From Jaltomata sinuosa (Eukaryota > Streptophyta > Magnoliopsida > Solanales > Solanaceae), in NCBI GenBank assembly GCA_003996215.1, contig QJPP01007600.1:1-64000 (forward strand): a stretch of DNA of 64,000 nucleotides, in the 5' to 3' direction. The translations under genes and the position numbers were made by a program. Within the stretch, counting starts at the first letter, position 1. Each line of letters begins with the position of its first letter. Below the pieces are notes generated by a model, which did not search any database, was not told the origin of the DNA, and was given only the letters and a program-made list of their open reading frames with translations. Positions 57,736 through 64,000 of the stretch are shown here, piece by piece.

Positions 57736-58548
57736 GACCTAATGGGCAAAAGGAACCCACTAGTGAAATCTCACATACCTGGAGAAGAATCTAAGGAGGA
57801 AATCTTTAGGTTTAGGGCTGAGTTTGAAGAAGACCTCTTGCTTGTTCTTGAAAGAAAACAATCACCTCTTTTCTCTCTTTTTCTTTCTAAGTCTGATGAT
57901 TTTAGGAGAATGGGTGATTAGGTAGTTTTTGGCTAATTATTAAGGCTTAGAATACCCAAAATGACGTAGCATAGGCCTTAAAAGGGAAAGTAAAAGTCTA
58001 AAATACCCCTGGGAAAATAAAAGAATTTTTCTAGAAAAATCGCAACTCAGTTTCTGCGGATGGATTCTATGGATTGTGGAGCCCTATCGTGGTCCTGGTC
58101 CTAAAAATTGAGCTACTGGAATAAATTCCACGAGTTGAGTTCATGACGCGTGGAAGCTTCCACATATCGTGGATTCCACTCGTGGTTTCTGGGCTGAAAT
58201 CTCTGGGTCTCTGAAGATGGGTTCCACGAGTTAGGTTCACGCCACTTGAAAACTTCCATGGGTCGTGGTTCCCACTCGTAGACCCTAGGGACTTAATATT
58301 GGGCTACTGGAAGTTGGTTCTATGAGTTGGGTTCACGACTCGTGGATCCTCCCACGGGCCGTAGAACCCAATCGTGGTTCTTAGAGGAATCTTCAAGCTT
58401 CTGATTTGATTCCACGGGTCCAATCCATGACTCGTGGAAACTTTCACGGGTCGTGGAACCGACTCGTGACTCCGGCTGACAGTTGGAAAATTTATTTTCT
58501 GCTTGTTTTTTGAGCTAAGTCTGGGCTTCAAAGTTCTGAGGTGTTACA
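57731..58548 (-). repeat. D: 5' LTR remnant
   Basis: The matching part of the 3' LTR is 54078-54911. About 1.3 kb of the 3' part of this LTR is deleted. The join to RT shares CTAGG (57731-57735). The LTR end GGTGTTACA is intact at 58548. Confidence 0.85.
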
Positions 58549-59443
58549 AACACGCAAATACTTGCACATCATTTTGTTGATTTTCAAGGTGAATTTGTTG
58601 ATCTTTCTAATTTATGATTACATTTTATAATATTTTAGCAAGCTAATACGTGAACAAGTATTAAATTAATTTCCTCTTTTAATTAGAGAAAAATGTATAT
58701 ATGACTTGATAAATATTATTATTGCTTGAGGGTAAAGATTTCGTGTATTACATATTTCCCTTTTGTGAGTTAACATAAAGAAAACTTCGAAGTGTTGATG
58801 TTTCATAGATAAGAGGCATGTGAATCGATAGAGGAAGCATGTGTCATACAGAGTTGGGAGTTACGGGAACCAGCTTGGTGACGTTTGACACTTTCATGAA
58901 TTTTCGTAATTATTTTCTTGGATTCAAGCAGTTTAAGAGTAGTTACATCTGTACGACTGTCATTTTTTTAAAAATATTTGAGAGAATTATATATTTAATT
59001 TTATTCTTTTCTTAATCATGACTTGAACAAATCAAGCATGCATTGTTTCATGCGCTTTATTATGATAATAATTTGTAGCTCTTATGGTGATTTTCGTGAG
59101 GACTTTCAGTTTGATTTCCTCTCTATATTAGTACCTTTTTGGTACATTCTTTCAGTATTTAAAAACGTTTTGCTTTGAATTTCACTTTCGTGTTTAGCGT
59201 GGTTGAATTACTCTCCCATTCTCTATTTATCCCGTTCAAGAGTGAGGAAGAAGGTAACAAATATTATAGAAGTTTATGACTGATTGGTACGAGTATTATT
59301 ATGTAGATAAGTGGTTAAATAATTTCTGTTGATGATTTTTTTCATCCACTTGAAAATTTTGTGTAGACTCAATTTATAAAGATAGTACTTCTCAATTAAT
59401 TTGTTTCTAATTATACCGCATGAAGCGCGGTTATATTCACTAG
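58549..59443 (+). mobile_element. Helitron 3' end piece
   Basis: AT-rich body ending in the hairpin (59415-59431) and CTAG. The hairpin stem is ACCGC/GCGGT, possibly extended with bulges, and lies eight bases before CTAG, slightly closer than the usual 10-12. T (59444) follows, completing the A/T target site. No coding sequence recognised. Confidence 0.7.
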
Positions 59444-59824
59444 TAGTGTAGTTAAGGAAGAGATATGTAAAAAATATTTAAGAGTTAGCATTAAATATAA
59501 GTCTATCATATACCTACATAGTTGTACTAAATTCCCACTCCCACGTGGAGGTGCCACCACTGCATGTCATTTATTTCATTATCTATATACTCGGGTATTT
59601 CATTATCTATTATAAATATATTTTTTTAAATATACCATAATTAATAGAAAATTATTTTAAATAAAGTCTATCTCATATAATAATAATTTTTTTAACATAA
59701 CTAGACTTATCATCTCTATTAAAATATTATATGAACATGCGCAAATTTAATAAAACTCTCAAATTTAAGTTCATAAGCCTTCGATATAGGACCAAGAACA
59801 ACATTAAACACCTGGGGTGTTAAA
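59444..59824 (-). repeat. K: 3' LTR, smaller part (LTR start)
   Basis: It continues at TAGTGTAGTTAAGG exactly where 62093 continues in the 5' LTR. On the minus strand the LTR begins near TTAACACCCCAGG, next to a polypurine tract. The expected TG terminus has drifted. About 200 bp are also visible in the 5' LTR before element I cuts it off. Confidence 0.72.
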
Positions 59825-60360
59825 TCCTCCCCTCCTTTAGGATCATTCATCCTTGAATGTGGAATATAACACACGAGTAGGGGAAGAAACTTCTTGAATT
59901 TTTTGCAGAACCTCTCATATACACCGGACTATACCACACCTACAGAACAACCCAAAAAATAAACTACAAGCATCACAAGGCCACTAATAGCAACCAAAAT
60001 CTCATTGGGCCCTACATGGTCAATCATGACATACACTCATAACTAGAAAGGAAACATACCTTAAACATAAATGACCCTATCCTCAAGAATGTTATGACAC
60101 ATCATATTAGAATCAACCTCACCCCAAGATCTGCTAAGGTATGACGATAGCGAATCTCTATCGCACAATTTCGATAACCCAACTCTTAAAAATCATTCTA
60201 CAGAAGAATCAAGAAGATGAAAGAATGGTAACCAATCCTAAAATGCATTGTTCCTACCTGATTATAAGTGTGGTACACAACATACCTATAAGCAAAACTC
60301 TACTAGACACGGCTTGTAGACTCTCTAGGATATGACCATGCTCTGATACCAAATTTTTTA
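59825..60360 (-). other. K: short internal region
   Basis: About 536 bp between PBS and polypurine tract. On the minus strand it starts after the PBS with CATGGTCATATCCTAGAG and ends AAAGGAGGGGAGGATT (purine tract, 59825-59838). No gag or pol motif in any frame, and no long frame. It has cis signals only, as in non-autonomous LTR elements or a very large internal deletion. Confidence 0.65.
60340..60351 (-). other. K: primer binding site (initiator tRNA-Met), minus strand
   Basis: GCTCTGATACCA on the plus strand, the exact complement of TGGTATCAGAGC. It fixes the orientation of K and the inner end of its 5' LTR. Confidence 0.9.
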
Positions 60361-62275
60361 TACCCCAAAACTCAAAGAGGCACGACTAGCACCTGATGCC
60401 ACACTTGATCAAGCGAACCAATAGGATTCGAACCAAACAACATTGGTGGGTCAACACGGCCAAACCAAATAAAATGAAATGCAACAAAAATAAACTCGAA
60501 TATAAAAAAAGTATAATACAAGGCCGACCAGGCCACAACTGACTACCAGACCCACAACAGATGTCTACAAGGTTCTAAGATAGAAAAAACAACAAACTAC
60601 GAGTCAGGACGGAACTCCGACGTACCCATTACCTATAAAAAGCCAAAGAAGATTTTATACTCAGCAACTTTAAAAAGAACGGAGTGTACCAACTATCATA
60701 TGGACTCAACCACATGCAACTACGACCACTGTGTACATGATAACCTGCAGGTATGAATACAGCTCCCTTAGGCAATGGAGACGTCAGTACAAAAGAATGT
60801 ACTAAATATGTAAGGCGACAGAATAACAGAAATAGTATAAGTGAAAAATGAAAATACAATATGAAGGAAGTCAAAATAGGAACAATACCAACATACCAAC
60901 CATGTCATGTATAAACACCACGTCATCCCAATACTACCTTACCTTCCTCTACTCCAGGCCCATTAACAACCACAACTTTGGCCACAAATCACCTTCGAAA
61001 CTCAAGATACAGCTAATCAGAATAGTCATAACTTAGAAATGCAATATATGATGAACAACACAATACATAGGCTTAACTTGCTGAATGAACTCATGCCTTA
61101 CGGGAGAAAAATATACAAGTATGACCATACGTAAATACTCACGTCTTACAAGTCATCGTAATGCCATGGGCTCGACCATGCAGAAATACTCATGCCTTAG
61201 AGGTCCTCGCAAAGTCACGGACTTGACCCTGTGTAAAGGTCTCACCCCTTACAGGTAGGTCATCATGATCCCTCTAGGCAGTCACAATAAAATAAATTCA
61301 ATAAAATGTTATACGATATGCAACATACAATAAAACCCAATACAAGCCTTTAAGGTAGCTCCCACTTACTCAAGAACAACTGTACCTCCTCTTTAGAATA
61401 GATATAATACCATAATAAACCCGACCATCATCGTAACCCAATAATCACAATCACGTATACACTACCTCTTACTACCAACTTTACACAAGACCGACCATCA
61501 ATATGAATTTACAACAAGAATAATACCAACCATAATTTAGAGATATCTACAATTGACTCTTATATGGTATGCTAGACACGAAGTTTTTAAATCTTAAGGA
61601 ATTATTCTAGAAAGAAGAAAGTAGCATTTACATACCTTTAACATCATCCCTCGTCGCTTGATCCTTAACTACTGATTTGTAAAAGTTGCACACCTAATAA
61701 CTAGGTACCCAGCTAATAACTTATCTTTCGATAGGAAGGACTGAAACTTTAGGTTCAGAAGCAAATGATATATCCTCATTTTGAAGCCTGTTTGAACTTA
61801 CTTGAGGAGTATTTGAACTTACAGATGATTATTAGACACATATAATTGAATCCAAAAAAAAAAAGGAAAACCATCCTAACACTTGCCTCACTGGAAAAAA
61901 TTGACATAATATATGTGTATGCATATAGAGAAAATGGTGGTTGTTGTTATCTTTTCTAAAATGAAAATATGCAGGTGAACTAAGGTATATAAGTATATAT
62001 AATATAATATACCAACACTGTGCAGGCGGTGGAAAAATGATTAAATGTAATAGAGAAAAAAAATATTTTTCTGTCATAATTGATAACAAACATAGTGTAG
62101 TTAAGGAAGAGATATGTAAAAAATATTTCCCACTTAGCATTAAATATAAGTCTATCTTATACCTAAATAGTTGTTGTACTAAATTCCCATTCTCACGTGG
62201 AGATGCCAGCATCGCATGTCATTTATTTCAATATCTATATACTCGGGTATTGTATAGATCATGGTAAAATAAATA
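60361..62275 (-). repeat. K: 5' LTR, cut off by element I
   Basis: Parallel to 14981-16698 up to 62092 and to 59444 onward after that, so it shows the uninterrupted sequence at the Helitron insertion site. The terminal TG of the other copy reads TA here (60361). The LTR start (about 200 bp) is beyond the junction with I at 62275. Confidence 0.8.
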
Positions 62276-63056
62276 TATAACGATCTGAGTTCCCAGGTTG
62301 TGATTGCATCTACTATACCCATCAGTAGGTAAGACTAACCCTTAGCCCAGAATGGCAAGTAACGGGCTAACAAGAGAACAAAAAAAGAAAACAAAAAAAA
62401 AGAATATTTAAATATCAAGAATAAGCATAAGGAAAACGTAAATAAAAGTGAGGGAAGGGAGCATAAGAGTACACGACTTGCTCAAGACCTAGTATATTCA
62501 GTCAGTACAAGAGCTATAACAACACATGAAGTACTAAATAGATACAATATTCACAGAACTATCTCTGAAAGAGCAAAGTAAGACTAGTCCAAAATCAGAA
62601 GGAGATGGGTTAACTCCGGTCGCCAAGAGCTCAACATGTATCTCTGATCAGCAACACCGCTCGTAGAAAACATCAACAGTGATAACCCACACTAAGATCT
62701 ACAACAGAAAAAGGTGCAGAAGTGTAGCATGAGTACCAAAACTACACGGTACCTAGTAGGCATCATACACCAACTGAGCTAAAATAAGATACAAGTATAA
62801 TAGCATGCGAATATAAGCTATAGATAAAGCAAGAAGGGTCAGAAAAGAGATACGAGTCACATCTAGATAACAATGAAACATGTAAGTAAGTAATCTAAAA
62901 AGCATAAGGAAAATAGGTTATCAAGTCACATCATAAAATAAACTAACTAACGAGGGTAACCTAGAGTTCTAGCCACATCATGGATAACTACAATCGTAGG
63001 CAATCATGAATGAAACTAACCTAGCAATCTCGTGAACCATCAAGATAAGGGAAAAT

Positions 63057-63057
<1 letters not shown>

Positions 63058-63084
<27 letters not shown>
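63058..63084. repeat. (TAA)n microsatellite
   Basis: About nine uninterrupted trinucleotide units within the I LTR. Confidence 0.9.
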
Positions 63085-63088
<4 letters not shown>

Positions 63089-63522
63089 ACGTTCGGACCA
63101 TGATTACAAAGGAAAGGAGAGTGACTGTTTCAAGTTATACAATTGAGATAAACATAAGAAATAACTCAGAAAGAATAAAGTAAAGATCTAACTATAACCT
63201 AACCAAACCCCATAAGCCCGGAAGGTACAAATAGCAATCGATAGATCCAACTGAATGCCCCATAAGTCCAGAGGATGCAAACAATAGACAATAGTGACTA
63301 ACAATCAACCTAATAGGGTAATGTAGGGTGAATCATACCATGAAATGCCATATGATTTGTGCCAAGTGCCAATAGTACCATATATTCCTCCTCCAGTCGT
63401 AGTATGCAAAGGCAGAACCCATGGAGGACTTGAAAAATCCATATACCAATTCTGAACAGTATCTCAATAACACTGCGATGATAATCAGTAAAACAAATCA
63501 CCTGGAACATGAATCTCCTGGG

Positions 63523-63630
63523 GCATGTAAGTTTAAAATACAAGTAAAACTATCCGGAACACTTTCCCTAGGGAATGCAAGTTTAAAATACAAGTAAAAC
63601 TACCCAGAATACTTTCCCTCGGGCATGCAA
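63523..63630. repeat. 50 bp tandem repeat in the I LTR
   Basis: Two 50 bp units start at 63523 and 63573 (GCATGTAAGTTTAAAATAC and GAATGCAAGTTTAAAATAC), with a partial third at 63623. Confidence 0.85.
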
Positions 63631-64000
63631 GTTTTTTCTCAAATTAGTATTTCATAAAATATACCAAATTTTTCATAAGAAAGCCAAAGTATCAAAATGT
63701 TCTCAAAAATCCATTTCTGTAATCAAAAATAGTGGTTAAGCTAAGATTTTCATATTCCATGAAGAAAACAACCACAATACAATAGCATAGATGGAAAATC
63801 ACGTCAAATATCACTACCCAGTCCAATTAACCCACACCAAGAATTCCAAGGTCTACTAACTAACGAAAGGTTACAATCCTAGAGAGATGACCTAGTATAA
63901 TCCAACTAATTATAAACTCCCAAGGGAAACCTACCTAAAACACACATCTGACTTAAACTAGTCTAAGGCACACAACCAACCGAATCAAACTAAAACACGC

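Larger units (their letters stand above)
52778..58548 (-). mobile_element. D: Ty3/gypsy element with deleted 5' half, minus strand
   Basis: Reading the minus strand: 5' LTR start (58548 to 57731), an abrupt join to RT (57735), RNase H, integrase, tail (to 55130), polypurine tract, full 3' LTR (54911 to 52778). The LTR rest, PBS, gag, protease and RT N-terminus are gone. The flanks AAAAC (52773-52777) and AACAC (58549-58553) could be a decayed 5 bp target duplication. The pol is the best preserved gypsy coding sequence in the window. LTR sequence differs from Z, A, B and G, so this is a separate family. Confidence 0.88.
16699..59443 (+). mobile_element. Helitron-like element inserted in the K 3' LTR, hugely expanded by nested elements
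   Basis: Left end: TCCACCTATC at 16699 follows an A. Right end: a hairpin (ACCGC, 7 nt loop, GCGGT; 59415-59431), eight bases, then CTAG (59440-59443) before a T. Helitrons insert between A and T without a target-site duplication, begin with TC and end with a hairpin plus CTRR. The empty site is visible in the sister LTR of K at 62085-62100. Removing nested elements leaves about 5.2 kb of Helitron body in four pieces: 16699-16756, 30811-32752, 50486-52777 and 58549-59443. No Rep/helicase domain was recognised, so it is non-autonomous. Confidence 0.72.
14981..62275 (-). mobile_element. K: non-autonomous LTR element, split by nested insertions
   Basis: Reading the minus strand: 5' LTR (60361-62275, cut by element I), PBS (60340-60351), a short internal region without coding capacity (59825-60360), polypurine tract, then a 3' LTR in two pieces (59444-59824 and 14981-16698). 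The pieces join exactly where the uninterrupted 5' LTR reads AACAAACATAGTGTAG (62085-62100). Everything between 16699 and 59443 is therefore a later insertion. The 14981-16698 and 60361-62092 segments are similar throughout and almost equal in length (1718 and 1732 bp). The left end lies at the break in the B LTR; the right end is outside the window. Confidence 0.75.
62276..64000 (-). repeat. I: LTR of another gypsy element, minus strand, incomplete
   Basis: On the plus strand it starts TATAACGATCTGAGTTCCC and continues with CATCAGTAGGTAAGAC and CAGAATGGCAAGTAACGGGC. These correspond to the inverted ends of the A/G-type LTRs (TGTCACGACCC, CCAGTAGGCGAACC, CAGTAATGG). Its other end is outside the window. 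No PBS lies to the left, so it is either a 3' LTR or a solo LTR. It holds a TAA microsatellite and a 50 bp tandem repeat. No coding sequence. Confidence 0.65.

Noticed and set aside
7291..60351. tRNA gene fragments at the TGGTATCAGAGC sites
   Set aside because: Only 12 bp complementary to initiator tRNA-Met and always next to an LTR end: primer binding sites, not tRNA genes.

Overview
This window is plant repeat-rich DNA, most likely a eudicot and plausibly Solanaceae. The LTR and MITE sequence styles look familiar for that family, but I have no search to confirm it. I see no intact host gene, tRNA gene, rRNA gene or CRISPR array. Almost every base belongs to a stack of transposable elements inserted into one another. 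The only intact long reading frame is a hAT transposase of 847 codons on the minus strand (37466-40009).

Layout, left to right. (1) 1-4084: the 3' end of a Ty3/gypsy element (here Z), with an internally deleted pol and a 3.0 kb LTR. (2) 4085-5097: AT-rich DNA with nothing recognised. (3) 5098-14980: a heavily decayed Ty3/gypsy element (B), plus strand. Its 3' LTR breaks off at 14980, where K begins. (4) 14981-62275: element K, minus strand, an LTR element with almost no internal region. Its 3' LTR is split at 16698/59444. (5) 16699-59443: a Helitron-like element sits in that split. It starts with TC after an A and ends with a hairpin and CTAG before a T, and the two LTR halves rejoin across it. 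(6) Nested in the Helitron are three gypsy elements: A (16757-30810, TSD GCTCT), G (32753-50480, TSD ACATA) and D (52778-58548, minus strand). (7) Inside the 5' LTR of G is a 6.5 kb scrambled block that includes an inverted gag fragment (F). (8) Inside F sits the hAT element (36782-40718, 8 bp TSD GTCTAGAA). (9) 62276-64000: a further minus-strand LTR (I) cuts off the 5' LTR of K.

The inferred order of events is B, then K, then the Helitron, then A, G and D. A later 3.55 kb templated duplication was copied into the 3' LTR of A, carrying K and Helitron sequence with it. The hAT insertion can only be placed after the gag of F existed.

The gypsy elements look like the chromovirus type (gag, protease, RT, RNase H, integrase, then a chromodomain-like tail). 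All pol copies are broken by stops, frameshifts or deletions, often at short direct repeats. G and K keep the ends needed for mobility but lack a full pol, so they look non-autonomous. The most interesting observations are the nested stack, two LTRs carrying apparent repair patches copied from elsewhere, the shared non-coding internal segment of G and F, and the intact hAT element.
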